A DNA stretch of 26,918 nt from GCA-2688775 sp964524225 (lineage in GTDB: Archaea; Nanobdellota; Nanobdellia; Woesearchaeales; GW2011-AR4), in assembly GCA_964524225.1 (NCBI GenBank), contig CAZGEW010000009.1, positions 1 through 26,918 on the forward strand. Reading direction: 5' to 3'. The notes beneath the pieces were generated by a model. It saw nothing but the letters and a program-made list of their open reading frames with translations. It did not search any database and was not told the DNA's origin. Made by a program: the position numbers and the translations under genes. Positions 8,553 to 15,024 of this stretch are shown here, piece after piece (position 1 is the stretch's first letter; every line of letters starts with the position of its first letter).

Positions 8553-9014
8553 ATGAAAATAGGAATTGCAGACACAACATTTGCAAGGGTTGATATGGCA
8601 AAATTTGCAATAGATATAATTAAGCAGAACTCTGATGCTGAAATAGTAAGATATACTGTGCCAGGCTTTAAGGATTTGCCTGTTGCTTGTAAAAAGCTTT
8701 TTGAAGAAGATAAATGTGATATTGTTATGGCTTTAGGTATGGCAGGCAAAAAGCCAATTGATAAGCAATGCGCTCATGAAGCATCTCTTGGATTGCAAAT
8801 GACACAATTAATGACAAATAAACATATACTTGAAGTTTTTGTTCATATGGATGAGGCAAAAACAGAAAAAGAAATATATAAGATTGCTAAAAATAGGGCA
8901 GAAAAGCATGCTTTGAATGCTCGAGCATTACTTAAAGGAAAAACAGAGCTTACAAGATACGCTGGGACGGGAAAAAGACAAGGTAAAGAGGATGAGGGAC
9001 ATATAAAGGTGTGA
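8553..9014 (+). CDS. ribC: Riboflavin synthase, archaeal type
   Basis: A 153-residue protein of the archaeal RibC family, which is related to lumazine synthase and unrelated to bacterial riboflavin synthase. It converts two molecules of 6,7-dimethyl-8-ribityllumazine into riboflavin and a pyrimidine. MKIGIADTTFARVDMAKFAI at the N-terminus, YTVPGFKDLPVACKKL and MALGMAGKKPIDKQCAHEAS are typical. LMTNKHILEVFVHMDEA gives the conserved histidine-containing segment. It lies seven bases after ribK, and its partner lumazine synthase is 1.5 kb downstream beyond the inserted restriction-modification genes. Confidence 0.88.
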   Translation: MKIGIADTTFARVDMAKFAIDIIKQNSDAEIVRYTVPGFKDLPVACKKLFEEDKCDIVMALGMAGKKPIDKQCAHEASLGLQMTQLMTNKHILEVFVHMDEAKTEKEIYKIAKNRAEKHALNARALLKGKTELTRYAGTGKRQGKEDEGHIKV

Positions 9015-9042
9015 TATAAATTTTCAAGAATAAGAGGGCAAT

Positions 9043-9885
9043 ATGCTTACAAAAATATCAAAAACAACTAAAGAAGTAAAATCGGTAAGTGAGCCATACT
9101 TCAAAGCAAAAAATATAATGATATACAATGAAGATTTTCTGAAAATTATAGCGATTCCAAAAAATTCTATTGATTTAATTGTAACCTCACCGCCTTACAA
9201 TGTTGATATTCATTATAATTCTCATGCCGACAATTTGATTTATGAGGATTACTTAGAGTTCACAAAAAAATGGATTACGAAGTGTTTTGAAGTAGTAAAA
9301 GAAGATGGGCGCTTTTGCCTTAACATTCCTTTAGATAAAAACAAAGGAGGTCAACAGTCTATTTGTGCAGATATTACTAAAATTGCAAAATATATTGGCT
9401 GGAAATATCACTCAACAATTATTTGGAATGAAGGGAATATCTCAAGACGAACTGCATGGGGATCTTTTATGTCTGCGTCTGCTCCTTATGTAATTGCCCC
9501 AGTTGAAGTAATCTTAATTTTATATAAAAAGAATTGGAAAAAGACAAGCGGAAGCAAAAAATCAGATATTACTAAAACTGAATTTATGCAATGGACAAAT
9601 GGAATATGGTCATTCAGTGGAGAAAGTAAAAAACGAGTAGAACATCCTGCACCATTTCCTGTAGAATTACCTAAACGATGTATTAAATTATTTAGTTTTG
9701 TTGGAGATACAATTCTCGACCCTTTTTTGGGAAGTGGGACAACACTCATTGCTTCTTTCTTAAATAATCGCAAAGGCATAGGAGTTGATATTGACAAAGA
9801 ATATTGTGACTTAGCAATAAAACGTTTAAAGCTAGAGGCAAAAATAAATCAATCAAGATTAATAAATGAGATGCAATATGGATAA
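9043..9885 (+). CDS. DNA methyltransferase (N4-cytosine/N6-adenine), beta-type order
   Basis: A 280-residue restriction-modification methylase. The catalytic motif TSPPYN (residues 48-53; SPPY) comes first and the SAM-binding motif I, DPFLGSGTTLIAS (about 226-238), lies near the C-terminus, which is the beta-class domain order. FSGESKKRVEHPAPFPVELPKRCIKLFS is the usual motif X/linker region. It methylates an exocyclic amino group, N4 of cytosine or N6 of adenine; the base and target site cannot be told. The gene appears complete and its stop overlaps the endonuclease start by eight bases. The broken endonuclease downstream leaves this as an orphan methylase. Confidence 0.85.
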   Translation: MLTKISKTTKEVKSVSEPYFKAKNIMIYNEDFLKIIAIPKNSIDLIVTSPPYNVDIHYNSHADNLIYEDYLEFTKKWITKCFEVVKEDGRFCLNIPLDKNKGGQQSICADITKIAKYIGWKYHSTIIWNEGNISRRTAWGSFMSASAPYVIAPVEVILILYKKNWKKTSGSKKSDITKTEFMQWTNGIWSFSGESKKRVEHPAPFPVELPKRCIKLFSFVGDTILDPFLGSGTTLIASFLNNRKGIGVDIDKEYCDLAIKRLKLEAKINQSRLINEMQYG

Positions 9886-10383
9886 GGCCACAATTAAGGA
9901 TTTATTGCTTGAATACTTTAAAGAACACCCTAAACAAGCTTTGCCTCATGGTCCTGTAGTTGATTGGGTTGAGGAGAAGTATAAGAAACTTTACAACAAA
10001 AAACCGAGGGATACATGGCGTTCAATAAGAAACCTTCATGAAACTGGGTTCTTAATAAAAGTTAAAAAGGGGATTTACCGTTATGACCCAGAAGCTGTAA
10101 AACAAATAAAATTGGAAAATTTTACAGCTGAATACATGTTGATCATATAAAGCCGAGATATTTAGGTGGAAAGGCAACAGTTGAAAATGGACAAACTCTA
10201 TGTGCTCAACACAACTTTATTAAAAAATCACTAAAACAAACAGAAACAGGTAAAAAGATGTTTATTAGATTGTATGAATTAGCAAAAGCTGAACAAAACA
10301 AAGAACTCAAAAAATTTTGTGCAGAAATTTTGGAAATATACCAGAAACATAATATTAACAGTCACATCATTTGGAAGAGGTGA
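9878..10383 (+). pseudogene. HNH restriction endonuclease, broken by internal deletion
   Basis: The first frame (ATG 9878) encodes a winged-helix-like N-terminal domain ending GIYRYDPEAVKQIKLENFTAE, and stops at 10148-10150. In another frame, from 10135, the sequence continues HVDHIKPRYLGG, KATVENGQTLCAQHN, then a helical tail to TGA at 10381-10383. VDHIxP...GGxxTxENGQTLCxxHN is the core and end of an HNH nuclease. The expected part before HVDH, normally holding a CxxC zinc pair, is missing. A deletion with a frame change near 10131-10135 explains this. The companion methylase is intact. An 8-base overlap shows the two were once one operon. Confidence 0.8.
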
Positions 10384-10391
10384 TATCCTAT

Positions 10392-10488
10392 ATGGGCAAA
10401 AACACAATTATAAAAATCGAAGAAATTGAATCTTTATGATTTCTTTGATTGGGCGAAGGGCAACCTAAAATATTTCAACCAAGAGTAA
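10392..10488 (+). pseudogene. Possible frameshifted small gene fragment
   Basis: ATG at 10392 opens a 15-codon frame, MGKNTIIKIEEIESL, stopped by TGA at 10437. Moving frame at 10435 continues YDFFDWAKGNLKYFNQE to TAA at 10486. Both parts look protein-like and would join with a single-base change. It may be the start of a decayed gene carried with the restriction-modification cassette. No family is recognised and chance cannot be excluded. Confidence 0.25.
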
Positions 10489-10507
10489 AAATATTCAAAA
10501 AATCAAA

Positions 10508-10915
10508 ATGTCAGAAAAACTAGGAATGGTTGTTAGCACATTTAATTACGAAATCACTAGAGAGATGTGCAAAAAAGCGCAAGAGAGGGCAAAGGAGGTG
10601 GGAGCCAGAATCGTCAAGATTGTTGAAGTGCCTGGCTCTTATGAAATTCCTCTGGCTGTGAAAGAGCTATTAGAAGAAAAAGATATTGAAGGGGTTGTTA
10701 CAATAGGTACGATTATAAAAGGCGGCACAGATCATGATGTGGTAATTGCACATGCTGTTACAAAAAAGCTTCTTGATCTATCAATTCAATATGGCAAGCC
10801 AGTTTCACTTGGCATTTCTGGACCAAATATAACATGGCAGCAAAGCGAAAAAAGAGTTGAGGAATATGCTATAAGGGCAGTTGATAGCGCAGTTAAGATG
10901 TTGAGAAAGGTTTAA
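10508..10915 (+). CDS. ribH: 6,7-dimethyl-8-ribityllumazine synthase
   Basis: A 135-residue lumazine synthase of normal length. It condenses a 5-amino-6-ribitylamino-pyrimidinedione with dihydroxybutanone phosphate to give the substrate of RibC. VVSTFNYEITREM is the N-terminal aromatic-binding strand. VEVPGSYEIPLAVKELL is the hallmark VPGxxEIP motif. VTIGTIIKGGTDHDVVIAHAV holds the phosphate-binding GTxxKGGTxH segment with the catalytic His. It is on the same strand as ribK/ribC but separated by the restriction-modification cassette, so it probably once belonged to the same operon. Confidence 0.9.
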   Translation: MSEKLGMVVSTFNYEITREMCKKAQERAKEVGARIVKIVEVPGSYEIPLAVKELLEEKDIEGVVTIGTIIKGGTDHDVVIAHAVTKKLLDLSIQYGKPVSLGISGPNITWQQSEKRVEEYAIRAVDSAVKMLRKV

Positions 10916-10931
10916 TCATAAATTGTTAATT

Positions 10932-11450
10932 TCATAGTAAAGGAAGATCCTCATATATAGGTCCTTTTGGGGTTAATGTACTTTTAATAAGACTGAAACC
11001 TCTAACTTCAAGCTTTTTATTATCAACCTTAATTTTTCTTAATTGCTCCAAAAATTGCTTTTTATCTTTTATGTATTTAACTCTTGCTAGAGTGATATGT
11101 GCTTTAAAATCTTTTTCTTTTTTAAAAAAATCTTTTAATGAATTATCGATATTTTTTTGCAGTTCTAAGATTCTATCTTCTGGATTGAGGCCTGCCCAGA
11201 TAACTCTAATGTAATTTTCAGTTGGAAAAATGCCGACTTTGTCAAGAAAAACACTGAAAGGCTTGAACTTTATATTTTTCAAAATGTTAATTATATCATC
11301 AACTTTATTAGGTTGAACTTCACCTAAAAATTTTAATGTAATGTGAAAAGAGCTTGTCAAGCTAAGCTTTACATTTTTAGGTAATTGCTCTTGCATCTCA
11401 ATAAAACAATCTTTTAATTCATTGAAATCTATAGCAATAAACAATCTCAT
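10932..11450 (-). CDS. thpR: RNA 2',3'-cyclic phosphodiesterase (LigT/ThpR family)
   Basis: A 172-residue 2H phosphoesterase of normal family length. The two catalytic HxTL motifs are seen: FHITLKFLGE near residue 41 and AHITLARVKY near residue 126. MRLFIAIDFN at the start and VRGFSLIKSTLTPKGPIYEDL at the end are typical of the LigT/ThpR family. Archaeal members hydrolyse or form 2',5'-RNA bonds and open 2',3'-cyclic phosphates, probably in RNA repair or tRNA processing. It lies 30 bases after the TRAM-domain gene on the same strand, so co-transcription is likely. Confidence 0.85.
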   Translation of the reverse strand: MRLFIAIDFNELKDCFIEMQEQLPKNVKLSLTSSFHITLKFLGEVQPNKVDDIINILKNIKFKPFSVFLDKVGIFPTENYIRVIWAGLNPEDRILELQKNIDNSLKDFFKKEKDFKAHITLARVKYIKDKKQFLEQLRKIKVDNKKLEVRGFSLIKSTLTPKGPIYEDLPLL

Positions 11451-11480
11451 CTTAAAAATAAATAAAAAAGAACAAAGTGC

Positions 11481-11843
11481 TTATTTTGTATCTTCACCAA
11501 AATTTTCTGTGTCCTCTACAGAATAATCTTCTCCAGATTCTGTACTTAAATCCTCTGTTGGTTCTTCTGAAGACTCATAACTTTCTTGTGCTTCAGACTC
11601 AGCCTCTGGGCTTTTTTGGCCTACAACTTCTGCAAATCCTACTTTTTGAAGTACCCTAGTAACTCTTATTCTTACTTCGTCATCCTTCTTTGTACCAGGT
11701 ACAAATAGCACAAAGCCATCTTTCTTGGCAATGCCGTCGCCTTTTTCACCAACCGCATCTATTTTCACATCTAACTCGTCCCCTACTTTGACAGGGGCAA
11801 AACCCCTAGCTCTAAAATTTCCCTTACCTTTTTCGTACCTCAT
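11481..11843 (-). CDS. TRAM-domain RNA-binding protein with acidic tail
   Basis: A 120-residue protein. Residues of about 17-75 form a TRAM domain (VKVGDELDVKIDAVGEKGDGIAK, GFVLFVPGTKKDDEV, VTRVLQKVGFAEVV), a small RNA-binding beta-barrel. The last 45 residues are rich in Glu, Ser, Asp and Thr and probably disordered. Stand-alone archaeal TRAM proteins are known as abundant RNA-binding, chaperone-like proteins. A GAGGT sequence 8 bases before the ATG suggests ribosome-binding-site use, unlike many neighbours. The sequence from 11844 to 11970 before the IS end contains an A/T-rich TATA-like stretch at 11857-11866. Confidence 0.85.
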   Translation of the reverse strand: MRYEKGKGNFRARGFAPVKVGDELDVKIDAVGEKGDGIAKKDGFVLFVPGTKKDDEVRIRVTRVLQKVGFAEVVGQKSPEAESEAQESYESSEEPTEDLSTESGEDYSVEDTENFGEDTK

Positions 11844-12029
11844 CTCAAATTACCTCTATATATTTTATTTTCTTAGAATGCTCTTTAGAATTTAAAATCC
11901 CAAAAGCAATCTAATTTACAAGCAGATTTAGAGAAGTAGTATATAAATGTATGGGTAACTAAATTTCGTAATGCAGAATGGTCTTAGCTGAGATTAAAGT
12001 AATCATAAACTGAATCAACCCTTCATTCT

Positions 12030-12449
12030 TTAACATCTCATTATTTTATTAAAACTAAAATTTGTGCGCTTATGTGCAAAACTCTCGTTAGGCATACCAT
12101 GCCTAAATGTGTATATAGAGTCATACAAACATATCAGAATAGAGCGTGCAGTTATAGAATCAACTATCTTATCATAGAAAGGAGATTTTGCTAAGTATGT
12201 TTTCTTACAATCACTACATTGAAATCTTCGGGTATATACATATATGTCCTTAAATCTGTTATCGGTTATGAGTTTACAGAATAGCTTTTTTTCTATACTA
12301 TGTTTTTTCCTATTATTAGACTTACAATGTGGACAAGCCCTTGGCTTGTCATAGGAGTCATCTTTAAAATCTGCAAGATGCTTTTGTATCGGCTCATTTA
12401 ACAGTTTTGGCGTTAGTTTGTTTATTTTTTTCTTACGTGGGTGTTGCAT
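12030..12449 (-). pseudogene. Transposase N-terminal fragment (zinc ribbon)
   Basis: 139 codons with a basic N-terminus and a four-cysteine zinc ribbon, ACPHCKSNN...RRFQCSDCKKTY, followed by SPFYDKIVDSITARSILICLYD, which looks like the start of a helix-turn-helix region. Zinc-ribbon plus HTH is the N-terminal layout of several DDE transposase families. The catalytic domain is missing and the frame stops at 12030. A strong GGGGAGGA sits about 7 bases before the ATG. The exact IS family is not recognised. The sequence sits inside a pair of imperfect terminal repeats, which supports an IS origin. Confidence 0.6.
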
Positions 12450-12514
12450 TTGTTTTTCCTCCCCACCCTCAACAGAAAAATAGAAATAGTTTGTATATTC
12501 ATTGCTTCTTGCAT
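12422..12514 (-). CDS. Possible 30-codon leader peptide overlapping the transposase start
   Basis: ATG at 12514 is preceded by AAGGTGATTCCT, a good Shine-Dalgarno-like match, and encodes a 30-residue peptide beginning MQEAMNIQTISIFLLRV. It runs 28 bases past the transposase start in a different frame. The first 16 codons and the ribosome-binding site are also kept in the copy at 157-206. It may be a leader for translational coupling or an upstream frame of a two-frame transposase. It could also be chance. Confidence 0.3.
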   Translation of the reverse strand: MQEAMNIQTISIFLLRVGRKNKCNTHVRKK

Positions 12515-12596
12515 AGGAATCACCTTAAAGGTTTTTATGCAATGGGGCTACTCCTTTTATAGGTTAGCCTCATTTACCGCTAAAAAGAATCTGCAT
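12465..12596 (-). repeat. Right IS end, inverted copy of 74-206
   Basis: The reverse complement of this segment matches 74-206 with about six or seven differences and one length change. It holds the outer terminal repeat, the GGCTA/TAGCC hairpin and the leader start. The break point of identity is GAGGGT just before the transposase ribosome-binding sequence. Confidence 0.7.
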
Positions 12597-12624
12597 CACG
12601 GTCGAATATAAAGGTAAAAGATAT

Positions 12625-12951
12625 ATGTACAGGGGTATCAATAGAAATGGCGGCCCAGGAATGCCGGGATTTCCAGAACCTATTTTTGGGACTCCTAAAC
12701 CAACTGTTCCAGAGACAATATGGTATTTAAGAACTAAACAATCTTATCCTTTTGGCGATTATTCTTTTGACGGAGGACTTCCAAAAATTATGCAAGAATC
12801 TGCACCATCAGCACAAGCTGGAAACACAGGAACTTATATAGCATTCTTAAACACATCAAGATACGACTTAAAAAAAGTTGGACACATTACTCCAGATGAA
12901 TGGAGAGTTATGGTTGAAGATTTAAGAAAAGAACTAGCTGGAACGAAATAA
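12625..12951 (+). CDS. Hypothetical protein, Gly/Pro-rich N-terminus
   Basis: A 108-residue protein I do not recognise. The first 35 residues are rich in Gly and Pro (NRNGGPGMPGFPEPIFGTPKP). The middle has aromatic residues (FGDYSFDGG), and the end looks helical (TPDEWRVMVEDLRKEL). It has no signal peptide, membrane segment or cysteine. It starts 28 bases outside the IS end, so its promoter (GAATATAAAG at 12604-12613) may have been altered by the insertion. It is convergent with the nuclease gene at 13043. Codon use looks coding, but function is unknown. Confidence 0.55.
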   Translation: MYRGINRNGGPGMPGFPEPIFGTPKPTVPETIWYLRTKQSYPFGDYSFDGGLPKIMQESAPSAQAGNTGTYIAFLNTSRYDLKKVGHITPDEWRVMVEDLRKELAGTK

Positions 12952-12998
12952 CCTTTTGCCCCTTTCATCTTTGTTTTTATGTATCGCTTCGCTCACCT

Positions 12999-13014
12999 CG
13001 AGCCCTTCGGGTCG
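12999..13014. repeat. GC-rich hairpin between convergent genes
   Basis: CGAGCCCTTCGGGTCG can fold as a stem of CCC/GGG plus CGA/TCG with one bulged G around a TTC loop. It lies in a short GC-rich island (12984-13023) between convergent genes, in an otherwise AT-rich region. A terminator or a small element are both possible. Confidence 0.35.
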
Positions 13015-13042
13015 TTAAATCGCATATGATAAATATCCAATC

Positions 13043-13639
13043 CTAATCTTCAAAAATATTTAAGTTTATTGTATTTCTTAACTTCTCGATTGTCTTCTTA
13101 CCTATTGATTTTATTCCTTTAAGTTCTTTTTTATCAGCCGTTGCAATCTCACTTATACTTCCAAACTTAGAATATAGTACTTCCAACTTTTTATAGCTTA
13201 TATCAAAAAATCTTGTAGCATGATAAATTTTACTTCTCTTTACAGTATTCATAGCATAACCAAAGTTTTTCTTAAAATAAATTTTTTTAATCAAAATAGC
13301 AGTACAATCATAGTCTTTAGAAAATATTACTTTAATATCAAAATTTAATATCACCTCACTTAATTTGGTATATAGATAATCTACATTATTTACATACTCA
13401 AAATCAAAAAAAACCTCTATCAAAAGATATTTTTCTGTGTAGTATCTACTCATATTTTCCATTTGTTCTTTTAGTCTGTTACTTTTTAGTGAAGAGAAGA
13501 AATCAGATAAAGTTTTTCTTTCTATAATTACATTAGAAAATGAATAGTCACCGTATTTTAGCCTTAATACATTAAGAGGCATGGTTAATATAAGATTTTC
13601 TATTATTTCTCTCGGCTCATGGCAGTCTATGAGAAGCAT
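13043..13639 (-). CDS. ERCC4-type (XPF/Mus81-like) structure-specific nuclease
   Basis: A 198-residue nuclease. The catalytic core is clear: LIDCHEPRE (D5, E8), LRLKYGDYSF (GDY at 30-32) and VIIERKTLSDF (ERK at 40-42, D46), the ERKxxxD signature of XPF-family enzymes. The C-terminal 50 residues (LYSKFGSISEIATADKKELKGIKSIGKKTIEKL) are a helix-hairpin-helix pair for DNA binding. It has no helicase domain, as in short archaeal XPF proteins. Such enzymes cut 3'-flaps and branched DNA as dimers in repair and fork processing. It diverges from nurA at 13770; a TATA-like TTATTAAAG at 13662-13670 lies about 28 bases before its ATG. Confidence 0.85.
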   Translation of the reverse strand: MLLIDCHEPREIIENLILTMPLNVLRLKYGDYSFSNVIIERKTLSDFFSSLKSNRLKEQMENMSRYYTEKYLLIEVFFDFEYVNNVDYLYTKLSEVILNFDIKVIFSKDYDCTAILIKKIYFKKNFGYAMNTVKRSKIYHATRFFDISYKKLEVLYSKFGSISEIATADKKELKGIKSIGKKTIEKLRNTINLNIFED

Positions 13640-13769
13640 TAAAATGACAAAGAGATGATTCCTTTAATAAGTCTATGTCTACAGATGTCCAGTGACCAGT
13701 GGATATTTTCTATATAGAATAAATTAAAGAACCGTAAACTTAAAAAAGCAATTAATATATTAAGGAATT

Positions 13770-14810
13770 ATGTTTGATGAAGTTGTTGAAAAGATACTTA
13801 GCTTAATATACCAAAACCCATCTTCATTAGAAATATATCCAAAGTTTTCAGGGGATGGTTATAAAGCATATAAGATTGATATCAAAAATTTTCATTCAAT
13901 AAAAAAATCAATTCACAATAAAAAGATAGCTTTTGTTGATGGTGGCAATGCAGAAATTATAGGTTCTGCGAATTTTTCATTGAATTTAATAAGATTAGGC
14001 TATGTTGTTTATCAAACTAATAAAAGGATTTTAGCAAAAAAGTTTGAAGTTCTTGCTTTTATAAAAGCAATCAATGAAAGAAATGAGATTTATTATAAAA
14101 CTACTTTTTTTAATTTAAATAATAATTTAATATTTGATGAAATATCATTTAATTCGTTTGACCGCACTTTAATGTTAGGCATAAACAGAGCCGAAATAAG
14201 TAGCGTTTCAAATGCTATAAGGAGATTTGCTGAGTTGAAGATGGCAAAAATTATCTCTGAAAGAGATAATTTTTGCGATATTATTGTTTTAGATGGAAGT
14301 TTACAAAGCGCAATTACAAATGAAGATAAATATTTAGATGAGCTTTACAAGTCCTGCATTAAAAATAACATTACTTTGTCAGCTTTAAACAAGACAAATT
14401 CTTTATTCACAAATGATGGAAATTTATTAAGTGTTGTTTTGGATAATATAGCTACTATGCCTGTATGGTTTTACTATCCGATTGTTGATATAAATAATGT
14501 AAGTCATAAAGCGGAAATGTTTTTTGTTAAATTTCATAACAAGTCAAGACATGTGTTTAGATTTGAAGTCTTTAACAAACAAAAGTCAGAAGCTGAAAAT
14601 ATCATAGGAGAGTTAGCAAGTAATTGTAAAGACCCCATTTTTATTGGATATCCTTATGGTTTAGTAGAAGCAGACAAGCTTGCAAGAATAAGCAATCAAG
14701 AGAAATCGGCACTCAAAACAATATTTTTAGTTAAATTAAAAAATAAAAACATAGAAAAATATCTGAGTTCAGTAAATGCACATGAAATTTTGGACAAGAT
14801 AAGTTTCTGA
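13770..14810 (+). CDS. nurA: NurA 5'-3' nuclease
   Basis: A 346-residue protein of the NurA family, a nuclease that works with the HerA helicase in DNA end resection. KKIAFVDGGNAEI (D57) is the first catalytic acidic motif, and FCDIIVLDGSLQSAI near residue 174 is the second. IGYPYGLVEADKLARISNQE near residue 300 is the conserved C-terminal segment. HerA, Mre11 and Rad50 are not in this window. It shares a 130-base intergenic region with the divergently transcribed XPF-type nuclease, so both may serve DNA repair. A near-perfect hairpin at 14817-14854 just after the stop probably ends the transcript. Confidence 0.85.
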   Translation: MFDEVVEKILSLIYQNPSSLEIYPKFSGDGYKAYKIDIKNFHSIKKSIHNKKIAFVDGGNAEIIGSANFSLNLIRLGYVVYQTNKRILAKKFEVLAFIKAINERNEIYYKTTFFNLNNNLIFDEISFNSFDRTLMLGINRAEISSVSNAIRRFAELKMAKIISERDNFCDIIVLDGSLQSAITNEDKYLDELYKSCIKNNITLSALNKTNSLFTNDGNLLSVVLDNIATMPVWFYYPIVDINNVSHKAEMFFVKFHNKSRHVFRFEVFNKQKSEAENIIGELASNCKDPIFIGYPYGLVEADKLARISNQEKSALKTIFLVKLKNKNIEKYLSSVNAHEILDKISF

Positions 14811-14816
14811 ATAAAT

Positions 14817-14854
14817 CTAAAAAAATTCAATTTCTCTGTAATTGAATTTTTTAG
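14817..14854. terminator. Hairpin after nurA, terminator-like
   Basis: CTAAAAAAATTCAATT pairs with AATTGAATTTTTTAG, arms of about 15 bp with one bulge and a loop of about 7 bases, followed by T-rich sequence. It begins 7 bases after the nurA stop. It resembles the hairpin at 14984-15016, and the two share AAAAAATTCAA arms. Confidence 0.5.
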
Positions 14855-14983
14855 AACGTTATCAATACATTATATCTAACATTAAAATGAGCAAAGTTTT
14901 AGTTAAGTTACTTTTACTTCCATCATTTTTTAATTGATGAATTCCTAAAGGAATAAGTATTTAAATGTTATGATTTTTAATAT

Positions 14984-15016
14984 AAAAAATTCAACTTCAA
15001 AGAAGTTGAATTTTTT
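14984..15016. repeat. Near-perfect hairpin directly before pfkB
   Basis: AAAAAATTCAACTTC at 14984-14998 pairs exactly with 15002-15016 around a 3-base AAA loop. It ends eight bases before the ATG at 15025. A leaderless transcript would start after it; otherwise it would fold in the leader. It may be a terminator, a DNA cruciform or a regulatory hairpin. Confidence 0.5.
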
Positions 15017-15024
15017 TGAAAAAT

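Larger units (their letters stand above)
11971..12596 (-). mobile_element. Defective insertion sequence
   Basis: The proposed ends are imperfect inverted repeats. ATGCAGAATGGTCTTAGCT at 11971-11989 matches the reverse complement of 12578-12596 (ATGCAGATTCTTTTTAGCG) at 13 of 19 positions. Inside is a 139-codon transposase N-terminal fragment, with a leader and hairpin at the right end. At about 626 bp it is too short for an autonomous element, so it looks like an internal-deletion derivative. No clear target-site duplication is visible. The right 132 bp is duplicated in inverted orientation at 74-206. Confidence 0.5.

Noticed and set aside
15016..15024. TTG at 15016 as the pfkB start
   Set aside because: It lies at the edge of a stable hairpin, has no ribosome-binding site and adds only three residues before a good ATG.
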